Assembly: GCA_902769055.1 (NCBI GenBank)
Contig: CACXNL010000012.1
Location: 1 to 35,011 of the forward strand
Direction: 5' to 3'
Length of the DNA: 35,011 bases
Source: an uncultured Pseudomonadota bacterium
GTDB lineage: Bacteria > Pseudomonadota > Alphaproteobacteria > RUG11792
The first letter of the stretch is position 1; each line of letters starts with the position of its first letter. The notes beneath the pieces were generated by a model. The model saw nothing but the letters and a program-made list of their open reading frames with translations. It was not told the origin of the DNA and did no database searches. Positions 24,266 through 32,510 of the stretch are shown here, in pieces. Both the position numbers and the translations under genes were made by a program.

Positions 24266-25378
24266 ATGCCGTACTTTTTATCTACTTTGGCTTTTTTCGT
24301 TCTTTTAGGAGTAGTGGTCGTCGTTCATGAACTAGGACACTTGGTAATAGCTCGCATGAATGGCGTTTTTTGCGAGGCATTCTCGTTTGGTTTTGGTAAC
24401 GTTTTGTTCAAAAGGAAAGATAAAAGGGGCACCGAATGGCGCATTTCGCTTCTGCCATTAGGCGGATACGTCAAGATGCTTGGCGACGCTGATGTTTCAA
24501 GCGTACGGGAGACAATTCCAGAAGGATACACGGAAGAGGACATGGAACGCCTGTCTGCACATCGCAAAAAGCCTTGGCAAAGGTTGTTAATTGCCGCGGG
24601 CGGACCTCTTGCTAATTTTGTTTTTGCTGTTTTGGTATTTTTTGCACTATCAGAAATAAATGGATTGCCCGAATACAACAACACGATATCAGTCGTTTCA
24701 GAACAAAGTCTTGCATACAAATCTGGCTTGAGAACTGGAGATGTCATCACGAAAGCAAACGGCGTAAATGTATCAAACTTTGTTGACATAGCAGGTCAAA
24801 TAAAAAAATCAGCTGGGGGATCCTTAGACTTGGAACTTTTACGAGACAACAATCGGATAACTCTGAACATTGATATGTGGGTGAAGAACGGAGAGAAAAC
24901 GAAACCGATAGATAATCTTGGCATTGCGCCGAATGGATATAAATACACGAAGGTCTCCACTTGGGAAGCCCTGAAATCGTCCGCAATGATGACGTACAAC
25001 ATAGCGTATAAGAATATGCAGGCGATATTTAAAATCGTAGCTGGGAAAATGAGCACAAAAAATGTCGGCGGAATAATTTCGATCTTCAAAGTAACATCGA
25101 GTAGCGCTGAAGCCGGTATTGCCACTTTCGTAACGTTAATAGCGGTGATATCGGCGGTATTGGGAGCGATAAATCTGTTACCGATACCAGTACTGGATGG
25201 TGGTTCAATAGCTATTTCTGCGATTGAATGGATTATTGGACGCCCATTAAACAAAAAAGTGGTAAATGCAATATTTACCGCGGGATTGGTCATTGTTGCT
25301 GGGCTTATGCTTCTAGGACTTTGGAATGACCTAGAAAACATTAGGTTTTTGAACTGGATGGAGAATTTGTTCAAATGA
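24266..25378 (+). CDS. rseP: Site-2 metalloprotease RseP
   Basis: Intramembrane zinc protease that cleaves membrane-embedded anti-sigma factors and leftover signal peptides. The zinc motif HELGH is at residues 21-25, near its position in E. coli RseP. The first membrane segment, one PDZ domain (about 130-205, with GLRTGDVITKANG) and the second active-site motif PIPVLDGG in a later membrane segment follow. The length of 370 aa is usual for alphaproteobacteria. In-frame GTG codons exist at 24248 and 24257, but the ATG at 24266 gives the family-like N-terminus and the usual leader length. It overlaps bamA by four bases, a conserved pairing. Confidence 0.95.
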   Translation: MPYFLSTLAFFVLLGVVVVVHELGHLVIARMNGVFCEAFSFGFGNVLFKRKDKRGTEWRISLLPLGGYVKMLGDADVSSVRETIPEGYTEEDMERLSAHRKKPWQRLLIAAGGPLANFVFAVLVFFALSEINGLPEYNNTISVVSEQSLAYKSGLRTGDVITKANGVNVSNFVDIAGQIKKSAGGSLDLELLRDNNRITLNIDMWVKNGEKTKPIDNLGIAPNGYKYTKVSTWEALKSSAMMTYNIAYKNMQAIFKIVAGKMSTKNVGGIISIFKVTSSSAEAGIATFVTLIAVISAVLGAINLLPIPVLDGGSIAISAIEWIIGRPLNKKVVNAIFTAGLVIVAGLMLLGLWNDLENIRFLNWMENLFK

Positions 25379-27879
25379 GAAAAATAATTGTGAAGACGAT
25401 CCTAGGATTGCTAGTAATTGGTAATGCTAGTGCTGTAAAAGTTTCTAGCATCAAATACTTTGGATGTGAGCGAATAGATAAGGAGACGATAAGTGCGTAT
25501 TTTCCGATAAGGGTAGGAGACGAGTGCAATACCGAAACAATAAACGAAGCACTAAAAGCTCTTCAAGAAACGAATTTTTTTGCTGATGTGAAAGTAAGAT
25601 TGTCAGGTTCTACCGTTATCGTGGAGGTAAAAGAGGAGCCGATGATAAATAAGATTTCATTTGAAGGAAATTCCAAAATATCGGATTCGGATATAAAGAA
25701 AGCTATAAAGCTCGGGGCGCGGGAAACATTATCTCCCGTTAAGGTAAAAGAAATACAGCAGTCGTTATTGGCACAATATCGAAAAATGGGAAGGTACAAC
25801 GCCTCTGTTAATCCCAAAATAATAAAATTAAAGGACAATCGCGTAAATTTAGTTTTTGAGATAAATGAAGGCACAGCCGCCAAAATAAATAAAATAATAT
25901 TTATTGGTAACGATAAAATCTCATCATCTGACCTGAGGGACATAATACACTCGAAAGTATCCAAGTGGTTTAGATTTTTCGTCACCGACGATATATACGA
26001 TGCTGATAGACTTGAAGAAGATAAGCAGGCTTTAACAAAGTACTACCATGAGCAGGGCTATATAAATGCAAGAGTAACATCAGCGGTAGCCGAGCTTTCT
26101 CGGGATAAAAAGTCGTTTGTAATAACTTTCACGATAGATGAGGGAGATGAATACAAATTCGGTAGGATATCCGTTAAATCGCAAGTGGCGAAAGTTGTAA
26201 CGGAAGGTTTGGATAATGATTTGTATTGCCGCGCGGGAGATGTATACAAAGAATCTTTTGTTGAAGCGGATTCTACCAAGATCTCCAGAGTGATTGGGCA
26301 GCGCGGTTTTCCTACCATAAAGGTGACCCCTGTAATGAATAAAAGTGATAAAGCCAGAACTGTCGGTGTAGAGTTTAATATCACCGAAGGTGAAAGGATA
26401 TATGTGTCGAAGATTGTAATAACTGGAAACACAAAGACACGGGATAACGTGATAAGACGTGAGATAGTTCTGGAAGAAGGAGATGCCTATAACCAATCGT
26501 TTGTTAAAATGTCAGAGAACAGACTTAACGCACTGGGCTTCTTCAGCAAGGTTGATATTCAGGCTATTCCGGATCCGAGCGCTCCCGACAAATGTATATT
26601 GCATGTGATTGTAGAAGAGGCTCCGACCGCTGAGGCAATGGCACAAGCGAGTTACGCAACGACAAGTGGGCTTGGAATTGATTTACGGTATAAAGAAGAT
26701 AACTTTTTAGGCACCGGGAAAGCATTAACCGTGTATCTAGGTTCAAGCCGGTCTGTATCGGGAAGAAGTAGCATAACAAACGAGGATGGCTCTTCAGGAA
26801 AGGAGGACAGGAAAGCCAAATTCAGGTTTTTAAACAACGTACAGGTAGCGGTATCGGATCCGCATATATTTGACAAAGACATGACAGGCACAGTGTCATT
26901 TCATAGGAACGTAACCTCTCTATTTGACGGATTTAACTCTAAAGAGATAGGAACAAGTTTAGGATTAAGTTATGAGCTCAGTCCTAAATGGTCGCAGAGT
27001 TGGGACTACACCATTGATCGACGTAGGTTTCAGGATGTAAGTAAAACAGCTTCACCATTGATCTTAGCGCAAGTGCAGAAAAAGAGTGGTGGTACTTTGT
27101 CCGATAGAAGCGCCACGAACATATTGTCTGAAATAACGCATGTCATAAGTTACGGGACGTATTTCATACGTGGGTTAAAAGGAACGGTAAACGTATCGCT
27201 TGAGACATCGATAGCGGGCTTAGGAGGAAATGCGCGGCATATAAAGAACGTATTAACAGGAGTGTATGTGATGCCAGTACTTAGAAATACGGCGCTAAAA
27301 TTTGTAGGTTCAACCGGAATAATAAATAAGTTGGGAGGAAAGGATCCGCATATAATGGATAGCTTCATAATGGGAGCGGATTCGTTCAGAGGATTTGAAT
27401 ATGCCGGTGTTGGTCCTATTGCTTCGACATTAAGAGATGTAACTCCTACAAGATTACCGACGTATACAAGGTACAGCTCACGAAGAGATTTCCTTGGGGC
27501 AAAAAAATTCTGGAAGGGAACAGTAGAGTATAAGTTCCCAATAGGATTGCCTAGAGAGTTACAGTTTTGTGGATTTGTGTTTACAGATATAGGTTCATTG
27601 TGGGATGCGCCTAACAAAAAGAATAAATATGTAACTGAGGAAACTGGAACTATAAAGGATGCGAAAGGGCTTGAGCATAAAAAGATAAAATTTACATACG
27701 ATGACAAGGTTGTTGGGCAGAAGATATTTGACAAATGCAAAATAAGGCAATCAGTGGGAGTTGGAATATCGTTTGTCACACCGTTTGGACCAATAAAGTT
27801 AGAGTACGCGAAGCCGATCAAAAAGCAATGGACAGATGAGCAACAACGAGTATTGCTTGGGTTCAGTAGCTCATTTTAA
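25375..27879 (+). CDS. bamA: Outer-membrane protein assembly factor BamA
   Basis: Central subunit of the BAM complex, which inserts beta-barrels in the outer membrane. A signal peptide (1-20) ends in ASA. Five POTRA domains follow, beginning near residues 21, 90, 170, 258 and 340; each has the paired strand/helix pattern, for example FEGNSKISDSDIKKAI. The barrel runs from about 430 to 834. The conserved lid-loop motif appears as FRGF (about 671-674, in GADSFRGFEYAGVGP), where VRGF is common. The last residue is Phe. The length of 834 aa is normal. The ATG overlaps the rseP stop. skp, lpxD, fabZ and lpxA, which often follow, are absent. Confidence 0.97.
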   Translation: MRKIIVKTILGLLVIGNASAVKVSSIKYFGCERIDKETISAYFPIRVGDECNTETINEALKALQETNFFADVKVRLSGSTVIVEVKEEPMINKISFEGNSKISDSDIKKAIKLGARETLSPVKVKEIQQSLLAQYRKMGRYNASVNPKIIKLKDNRVNLVFEINEGTAAKINKIIFIGNDKISSSDLRDIIHSKVSKWFRFFVTDDIYDADRLEEDKQALTKYYHEQGYINARVTSAVAELSRDKKSFVITFTIDEGDEYKFGRISVKSQVAKVVTEGLDNDLYCRAGDVYKESFVEADSTKISRVIGQRGFPTIKVTPVMNKSDKARTVGVEFNITEGERIYVSKIVITGNTKTRDNVIRREIVLEEGDAYNQSFVKMSENRLNALGFFSKVDIQAIPDPSAPDKCILHVIVEEAPTAEAMAQASYATTSGLGIDLRYKEDNFLGTGKALTVYLGSSRSVSGRSSITNEDGSSGKEDRKAKFRFLNNVQVAVSDPHIFDKDMTGTVSFHRNVTSLFDGFNSKEIGTSLGLSYELSPKWSQSWDYTIDRRRFQDVSKTASPLILAQVQKKSGGTLSDRSATNILSEITHVISYGTYFIRGLKGTVNVSLETSIAGLGGNARHIKNVLTGVYVMPVLRNTALKFVGSTGIINKLGGKDPHIMDSFIMGADSFRGFEYAGVGPIASTLRDVTPTRLPTYTRYSSRRDFLGAKKFWKGTVEYKFPIGLPRELQFCGFVFTDIGSLWDAPNKKNKYVTEETGTIKDAKGLEHKKIKFTYDDKVVGQKIFDKCKIRQSVGVGISFVTPFGPIKLEYAKPIKKQWTDEQQRVLLGFSSSF

Positions 27880-27898
27880 GCTAATCGCAAAGAATAAC

Positions 27899-28933
27899 TT
27901 AAGAGTTTGCATTACTTAGTTGCCCGCATGCCGCCATAATGTCAACACCGCGACGAGTTCTAATGGGTGCTGGGATGCCGGACTTTTCCAAGATTGCTGA
28001 GAATGTCGAAGCTCTGTTGGACGCTTGGAACTCGCAGCCACACCATGAATTGAACTGGAGTATATTTACCTTGGCATTCAAGTTGCTGAGGAGATTGGTG
28101 AGTTCAAAAGCACAAACATCTGAATCATTGACATCCTTCAGTAACAGATACTCAAAAGTAATCTTCAAGTAGCTATGGCAATCTGAATATTTTTCACAAG
28201 CATCAATAATACTCTTAATGTTATAAATATCATTTATAGGCATAATGCGACTACGAATTAAATCGTTTGGGGCATGCAGTGAGATTGCGAGGCGACAGGG
28301 AAAAGTTGGAGCTAACTTTTCAATCATAGGCGCTATCCCCGAAGTAGAAGTAGTAATTTTTCTCCTCGAAAGCCCGGTCTTAGAGTCAAACATAAAATTG
28401 CTAACAGCCTTTAAAACATTTACATGGTTGTATAAAGGCTCACCCATCCCCATAAAAACAATATTCGAAAGTCTTTCAGTTCCCTCTTGCCAAAGATTTA
28501 AATAATCCTTAATGACAAGGAACTGCGCCACAATCTCTTCGGTAGTTAAATTTCGAATAAAGCCGTTATACCCAGTGTTACAAAATTTGCACCCGACTGC
28601 ACATCCGACTTGCGAAGAAATACAAATTGTATTTCTTTTCAACTCCGGGATAAACACGGTTTCAATCTTGTTCAAGTCATGCAACTGCAACAAAAACTTA
28701 ATTGTTCCATCCACTGACTTTGATACCTTGGCGATCTGTGGTCTAAAAATGTAGAACGCTCGATCCAACTGCGCTTGAAGTTCCTTGCCAATATTTGTCA
28801 TCTCAAAGAATGACGTTTTACCAAATCTGTATACCCATTCAAAAACTTGTTTGGCGCGGTATTTTGGTATTCCAATTCCAAGGAATGCCTCTTCCAACTC
28901 CTCAATAGTGCAATTTAATATACTTTGTTTCAC
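27899..28933 (-). CDS. rlmN: Dual-specificity 23S rRNA/tRNA methyltransferase RlmN
   Basis: Radical SAM enzyme that methylates C2 of A2503 in 23S rRNA and A37 in some tRNAs. The cluster-binding motif is CAVGCKFC (C-x3-C-x2-C) followed by NTGYNGFIRNLTTEEI. FMGMGEPLYN, RKITTSTSGI and LAISLHAPND are family blocks. The C-terminal catalytic Cys lies in GVDIMAACGQL, and the other conserved Cys is in the motif above. The length of 344 aa is slightly short but complete. It is monocistronic and convergent with bamA (19 bases between stops). Confidence 0.96.
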   Translation of the reverse strand: MKQSILNCTIEELEEAFLGIGIPKYRAKQVFEWVYRFGKTSFFEMTNIGKELQAQLDRAFYIFRPQIAKVSKSVDGTIKFLLQLHDLNKIETVFIPELKRNTICISSQVGCAVGCKFCNTGYNGFIRNLTTEEIVAQFLVIKDYLNLWQEGTERLSNIVFMGMGEPLYNHVNVLKAVSNFMFDSKTGLSRRKITTSTSGIAPMIEKLAPTFPCRLAISLHAPNDLIRSRIMPINDIYNIKSIIDACEKYSDCHSYLKITFEYLLLKDVNDSDVCAFELTNLLSNLNAKVNILQFNSWCGCEFQASNRASTFSAILEKSGIPAPIRTRRGVDIMAACGQLSNANS

Positions 28934-29188
28934 TTAGATTTTTAATTTCACAATAGCTAATACCGATACTATCATATATCTTTCTCACCAACAGGGCATT
29001 ATTTATACCTTCAATAATCGATACTCAGATTTGCCAGATAACGCCTCATCCCTTGTATCCCTTAGTGCCAATTAATATTTGTGAACTACGAATCCTTTAT
29101 TTTACAGAAGTATAAAAAATCAATCATTATATTTCACTCATAAATCAAAAACTTATCTTTCAATTTCTAAACTCCGGAAACTTTATTA

Positions 29189-29217
29189 TTGAAACATCCA
29201 TTAAGTTGATATATCCT
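29189..29217 (+). promoter_or_regulatory. Predicted promoter of the small exported protein
   Basis: TTGAAA and TATCCT are separated by 17 bases. An overlapping alternative extended -10 reads TGATATATC (29207-29215). The leader would be about 58 bases. Confidence 0.5.
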
Positions 29218-29224
29218 TAGGATA
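29212..29224 (+). promoter_or_regulatory. 13-bp palindrome overlapping the -10 (possible operator)
   Basis: TATCCT, a central T, then AGGATA, a perfect inverted repeat that covers the predicted -10 hexamer. A protein bound here would block transcription. Confidence 0.4.
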
Positions 29225-29281
29225 AGGGGAGATGATCTTCCTAAAAAGCGTAGTTAGTCTTTTTTTGAAGGAGATAAAAAA

Positions 29282-29818
29282 ATGAAAAAAACAACAATAC
29301 TGACAAGTGCGTTATCCATAGCGCTTTGTGCGTTTCAAGGAGTATACGCAGACGAGGCACCAGCAGATCAATATGAAGGAAAAACCTTTATGTGGGGAGA
29401 GCCAATAGCAAATAAAGGCGATCTAGTGGAACGCATACAGAAGGAAATAGCAGCGACAGACGAACTTAATGACGAATTGTTCGACAAAAACGTGCCAGAA
29501 TACCTCGAATTGGCGGAAGGTCTCGCAATGGCACTAAAAGATGGATATGCCATATACGACGCGTCATCTGATGAATACGAAAAGGCAAAATCACTGTATG
29601 AACAAATGAAGATTGCACAAGAAATCTTCGATGATGCTTGCTCAGCCGACAAAACTGTAAATAGTGGCGAACTTTCTGAGAAAGATAAAGAATCGCTCTA
29701 CACTATAGACAACGCAAACCTTTCACCGGAGGATAAACAAACTTTGCTAAATGCAAAGGAACAGGTTCCGGAAATGATAAACAAGTTAAAAGAACTGTTA
29801 ACAAAAATAGAAGCATAA
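29282..29818 (+). CDS. Small acidic exported helical protein, unrecognised (178 aa)
   Basis: I recognise no family. A classical signal peptide (MKKTT, hydrophobic core, GVYA then cleavage near residue 23) indicates export to the periplasm or beyond. The mature part of about 155 residues is strongly acidic and almost entirely helical, with one Cys (in DDACSAD) and Leu-rich amphipathic stretches such as MINKLKELLTKIEA. The gene has a strong ribosome site (GAAGGAGAT), its own promoter and its own intrinsic terminator, so it is monocistronic and probably well expressed. A periplasmic chaperone, a binding protein or a host-directed secreted factor are all possible. Confidence 0.8.
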   Translation: MKKTTILTSALSIALCAFQGVYADEAPADQYEGKTFMWGEPIANKGDLVERIQKEIAATDELNDELFDKNVPEYLELAEGLAMALKDGYAIYDASSDEYEKAKSLYEQMKIAQEIFDDACSADKTVNSGELSEKDKESLYTIDNANLSPEDKQTLLNAKEQVPEMINKLKELLTKIEA

Positions 29819-29837
29819 CGGCAACCAAGTAAAAATT

Positions 29838-29864
29838 AAGGCTGTGTTTACAACAGCCTTTTTC
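29838..29864 (+). terminator. Intrinsic terminator after the small exported protein
   Basis: AAGGCTGT and ACAGCCTT pair around a seven-base loop, with TTT continuing after the stem. It begins 20 bases after the stop. Confidence 0.8.
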
Positions 29865-29948
29865 TGTTGTTGGGTGACAAAAACTTTCTAGTCCCATATA
29901 TGTATAATGAACATAACATTGCAGATATTTTATATTCCTGAGATAAAT

Positions 29949-30656
29949 TCAGAATTTGGAACTTACATTTAATATTTCTCCAGTTTTCATGTCGTTTAAT
30001 TCGTATTCGCCATATTTGATACGAATTAGTCTGTTAACGCTCAGTCCAAAATGCTCAAAGATTTTGCGAATTTCTCGATTTTTGCCTTCGGTCAAAACAC
30101 ATTCGACCCAATGATTTTTCCCATCTGTCTCGCGCAAAACCGAAACCTCCATTGGCGCATATTTTATTCCATCCACAACAACGCCTCTTCGAATTTGTGT
30201 CAGTATGTCCTCCGTAATATCCCCAAACACCCTGACCTTATAGTGTCGTTTCCACCCTGTTTTCGGCGATTCAGCATACCTTGCAAACTCGCTATCGTTT
30301 GTTAGCAAAAGTAGCCCCTCAGAATTGATATCCAGGCGCCCAACGGATACCACTCGCCCATTGAGCTTTGTGCGAACATCATCAAAGACCGTACGCCGTC
30401 CTTTCTCATCCTTATGCGTAGTAACAAGTCCGACCGGCTTGTAATATAACCAAACCTTCGTTTGCTTTTTGTCATCAAAAATATACTCTCTATCGCAAAC
30501 TCTAATTTTATCATTCAACGATACTTTCGCGCCAAGTTCATTAACCTGACAATTATTTACGAAAACCTCTCCGGACTTTATGAATTTATCCGCATCTCTT
30601 CGAGAACACACCCCAAGCATTGATAGTGCTTTATTCAATCTTATTTCTTTATTCAT
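29949..30656 (-). CDS. rluB: Ribosomal large-subunit pseudouridine synthase (RluB/RsuA family)
   Basis: Converts a uridine in rRNA to pseudouridine. An N-terminal S4 RNA-binding domain (about 3-60) has LNKALSMLGVCSRRDADKFI. The catalytic domain has YYKPVGLVTTHKDEKGR and the catalytic Asp in VGRLDINSEGLLLLTND, then ECVLTEGKNREIRKIFEHFG. At 235 aa and with this pattern RluB is most likely; RluE/RluF/RsuA specificity cannot be excluded. It overlaps tadA by eight bases. Confidence 0.9.
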   Translation of the reverse strand: MNKEIRLNKALSMLGVCSRRDADKFIKSGEVFVNNCQVNELGAKVSLNDKIRVCDREYIFDDKKQTKVWLYYKPVGLVTTHKDEKGRRTVFDDVRTKLNGRVVSVGRLDINSEGLLLLTNDSEFARYAESPKTGWKRHYKVRVFGDITEDILTQIRRGVVVDGIKYAPMEVSVLRETDGKNHWVECVLTEGKNREIRKIFEHFGLSVNRLIRIKYGEYELNDMKTGEILNVSSKF

Positions 30657-31095
30657 TTTTTCTTATCCCTTCAAAAAATTTTTTAATTACATTCGAGCAT
30701 CGCTGCTCCTGAATTCCGCCAATTATGTGAGGTTTCACCATCGAATGATCGAATAGCCGTATACCATTCTCGATAGCACCGCATTTCATGTCGTATGCAC
30801 CAAAAAAAATATCTTTTATACGAACCTTTTCTAACAAACTTGCGCAAAATGCACAAGGCTCGAGATTCACATATATGCTAGCCTTGTCTAAATACTTCGT
30901 CTGGAGCTTTTCACAGGCATCGGTAATCGCCAAAAACTCCGCGTGATACCAAGGTTTCTTGCGACGCTCCACTTGATTTTCTGCATGCGACACCATTTCA
31001 TTTTCTACCGCAACCGTCGCAACAATGGGAACTTCATCGCCACACATAACTTCCGACGAAGAAATCACAAACTCCATTACTTCACGTGAATACAT
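30649..31095 (-). CDS. tadA: tRNA adenosine(34) deaminase TadA
   Basis: Zinc deaminase that makes inosine at the wobble base of tRNA-Arg(ACG). The zinc and proton-shuttle motif HAE is at 51-53 and PCAFC, of the PCxxC type, at 80-84. IKDIFFGAYDMKCGAIENG is the TadA-type block that separates it from cytidine deaminases. The length of 148 aa is normal. The ATG lies only four bases from the 3' CCA of a tRNA-Asp gene on the same strand. The message is therefore probably released by tRNA 3' processing and would have almost no leader. Confidence 0.92.
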   Translation of the reverse strand: MYSREVMEFVISSSEVMCGDEVPIVATVAVENEMVSHAENQVERRKKPWYHAEFLAITDACEKLQTKYLDKASIYVNLEPCAFCASLLEKVRIKDIFFGAYDMKCGAIENGIRLFDHSMVKPHIIGGIQEQRCSNVIKKFFEGIRKNE

Positions 31096-31099
31096 AAAC

Positions 31100-31176
31100 T
31101 GGCGGGAGAGACGGGACTTGAACCCGCAACCTCCGCCGTGACAGGGCGGCGCTCTAACCAGTTGAGCTACTCCCCC
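31100..31176 (-). tRNA. tRNA-Asp (anticodon GTC)
   Basis: On the minus strand the 77-base gene folds as a cloverleaf. The acceptor stem pairs GGGGGAG with CTCTCCC, the D arm is AGCTCAACTGGTTAGAGC, the anticodon arm CCGCC-CTGTCAC-GGCGG has GTC in the loop, and the T arm is GCGGGTTCAAGTCCCGT. The discriminator is G, and CCA is encoded. It is followed at four bases by tadA. Confidence 0.97.
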
Positions 31177-31190
31177 GATCTATCGATCGG
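31175..31190. repeat. Inverted repeat at the 5' edge of tRNA-Asp
   Basis: CCGATC and GATCGG flank TATC. The left arm includes the first two bases of the tRNA gene, so it may affect processing of the precursor end, or be chance. Confidence 0.4.
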
Positions 31191-31203
31191 TTCGCATGTG
31201 TGT

Positions 31204-31233
31204 ATGCTACCACGCAATCTCTGGAAAAGTCAA
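31204..31233 (-). promoter_or_regulatory. Predicted promoter of tRNA-Asp-tadA-rluB
   Basis: The minus strand has TTGACT (31233-31228), an 18-base spacer ending in TGG and TAGCAT (31209-31204), giving both a good -35 and an extended -10. The expected start is near 31197, about 20 bases before the tRNA. Confidence 0.6.
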
Positions 31234-31242
31234 ACGAACACT

Positions 31243-31273
31243 AAAAAAAATTAAACAAAGGTAGCTTTACCCT
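31243..31273 (-). terminator. Possible intrinsic terminator of the tssB-tssC-HtrA-like operon
   Basis: On the minus strand AGGGTA and TACCTT pair (one G-T) around AAGC, followed after a few bases by a run of eight T. It starts 26 bases beyond the stop of the HtrA-like gene. The stem is short. Confidence 0.5.
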
Positions 31274-31298
31274 CTTATATATTAAATAAATTTCAAAT

Positions 31299-32510
31299 TC
31301 ACTTATATATCTCCATTTCTAACAAATTATTGTTTCGAAGAAGTTTTAGTGATATTGCATTGCTACCAATGGAATATTTTTCAAGCCGTCGAAATGTGTC
31401 TTCGTCAGTAACTAATTTATTGTTGAACTTCAGAATTACATCGCCGGGACGAATTCCAGCATTATCCGCAAGCGATTTTAGTGCGACAGACTTTACTACG
31501 GCGCCCAAGTGCTTTATCCCTTTTGGGATTTTGAGAAGTTTTTCCAGATTTTTAGTAATTTTGACATTCCTCTTGTCATCAAATTCAATACCTAGAGATC
31601 CCCCATCTCCAAATTTTATAATGCCCGGAATCGCAATACGTGCTGCCTTTTTAATAACCGACACCGGAATTGCTGTTTGGTTTGTATTGCCTATGAAATC
31701 GATGGTGGGCGCTGCAATTCCGATGAGCTTACCATCCATATCGAGGATGGCACCTCCCGCCGTTTCCGCAATAATCGCCGGATTTGTTACTGGATTTTCT
31801 GCAACCAAAACATCATTTCCATTTTCTTTCTGGTATTTCAGGCGCTCTATGCCGGTCGCGAATAAAGAAAAATTGTTTGTCCTATTTGCTGATTTTAAAG
31901 CATTAACAAAATTTTCACCTTTAGCCTTACCGATAACTACCGCGCTATTCAAAAGTATTCTATCTTTACCATTTATAAATGGTGCATCGTTCCCGAGTTT
32001 GACATACGGGAAGTTGCATTTTTTATCTGACTTTATTCTAAAAAAAGCCAAATTTAAGTTTGGAATAGCTTTTATAAGTTCCGCTTTATAATCGTTGTTC
32101 CCAAGCGTAATTTTGTTGTTGTCCACCTGGGGACGCATTTCACTATTAACGGAAATCACAAAATTATCAGCATTCATTACTCCGGAATAAGTTGTACATA
32201 CTATTCCGCCTGAAGAAATAAGAATACCTGAAATAACTCCTATTCTGTAATGGTGTTTCTTCAGTCGCTGTCTCACTGACGAATTGTATATAAATCCGTC
32301 ATCGTCGGCTTCATTACTTATTGTATATATCAAAACGACTGCGCTGGCGCAATCGCGGATGACTGTTTTAATTCCGTTTATTTCAAATTTATCGATTTGT
32401 TCTTTTTGTTTTTTCGCCAACTCGGATTTTGTTACGACATTATACGCCGCGCACGAATACGTAAGCGATGCGGCGCAACATGTCAACAAAAACCGCTGCA
32501 AAACCATCAT
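31299..32510 (-). CDS. HtrA/DegP-like protein with PDZ domain and no catalytic triad (predicted pseudoprotease)
   Basis: An exported trypsin-fold protein of 403 aa. A signal peptide covers about residues 1-22. The protease-like domain (about 45-290) aligns with HtrA proteins at SGILISSGGIVCTTY, NLNLAFFRI and AGGAILDMDGKLIGIAAP. The His position is Tyr108, the Asp position is Asn153 and the Ser position is Ala251 (ETAGGA in place of GNSGG), so proteolysis should be impossible. One PDZ domain follows (about 302-403, with GAVVKSV and AGIRPGDVILKFNN). The ATG overlaps the tssC stop by four bases, so it is coupled to the type VI sheath genes. A scaffold, chaperone or substrate-binding role in the periplasm is inferred. 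Confidence 0.87.
   Translation of the reverse strand: MMVLQRFLLTCCAASLTYSCAAYNVVTKSELAKKQKEQIDKFEINGIKTVIRDCASAVVLIYTISNEADDDGFIYNSSVRQRLKKHHYRIGVISGILISSGGIVCTTYSGVMNADNFVISVNSEMRPQVDNNKITLGNNDYKAELIKAIPNLNLAFFRIKSDKKCNFPYVKLGNDAPFINGKDRILLNSAVVIGKAKGENFVNALKSANRTNNFSLFATGIERLKYQKENGNDVLVAENPVTNPAIIAETAGGAILDMDGKLIGIAAPTIDFIGNTNQTAIPVSVIKKAARIAIPGIIKFGDGGSLGIEFDDKRNVKITKNLEKLLKIPKGIKHLGAVVKSVALKSLADNAGIRPGDVILKFNNKLVTDEDTFRRLEKYSIGSNAISLKLLRNNNLLEMEIYK

Larger units (their letters stand above)
28934..29281. other. 348-base gap between rlmN and the small exported protein gene
   Basis: It holds the divergent upstream regions of two genes. A possible minus-strand -10, TATGAT at 28971-28976, lacks a -35 and may serve rlmN. 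The right end has the promoter and palindrome described separately. The AT-rich middle shows no gene. Confidence 0.5.

Noticed and set aside
27150-27821. Long antisense open frame (223 codons) inside bamA
   Set aside because: The bamA frame on the other strand is a full, motif-supported gene; the antisense frame has no ribosome site or recognisable motifs.
31299-32510. HtrA-like protein as a lipoprotein (Cys20 near the signal peptide end)
   Set aside because: The residues before the Cys (TYS) do not fit a lipobox; ordinary cleavage nearby is more likely.
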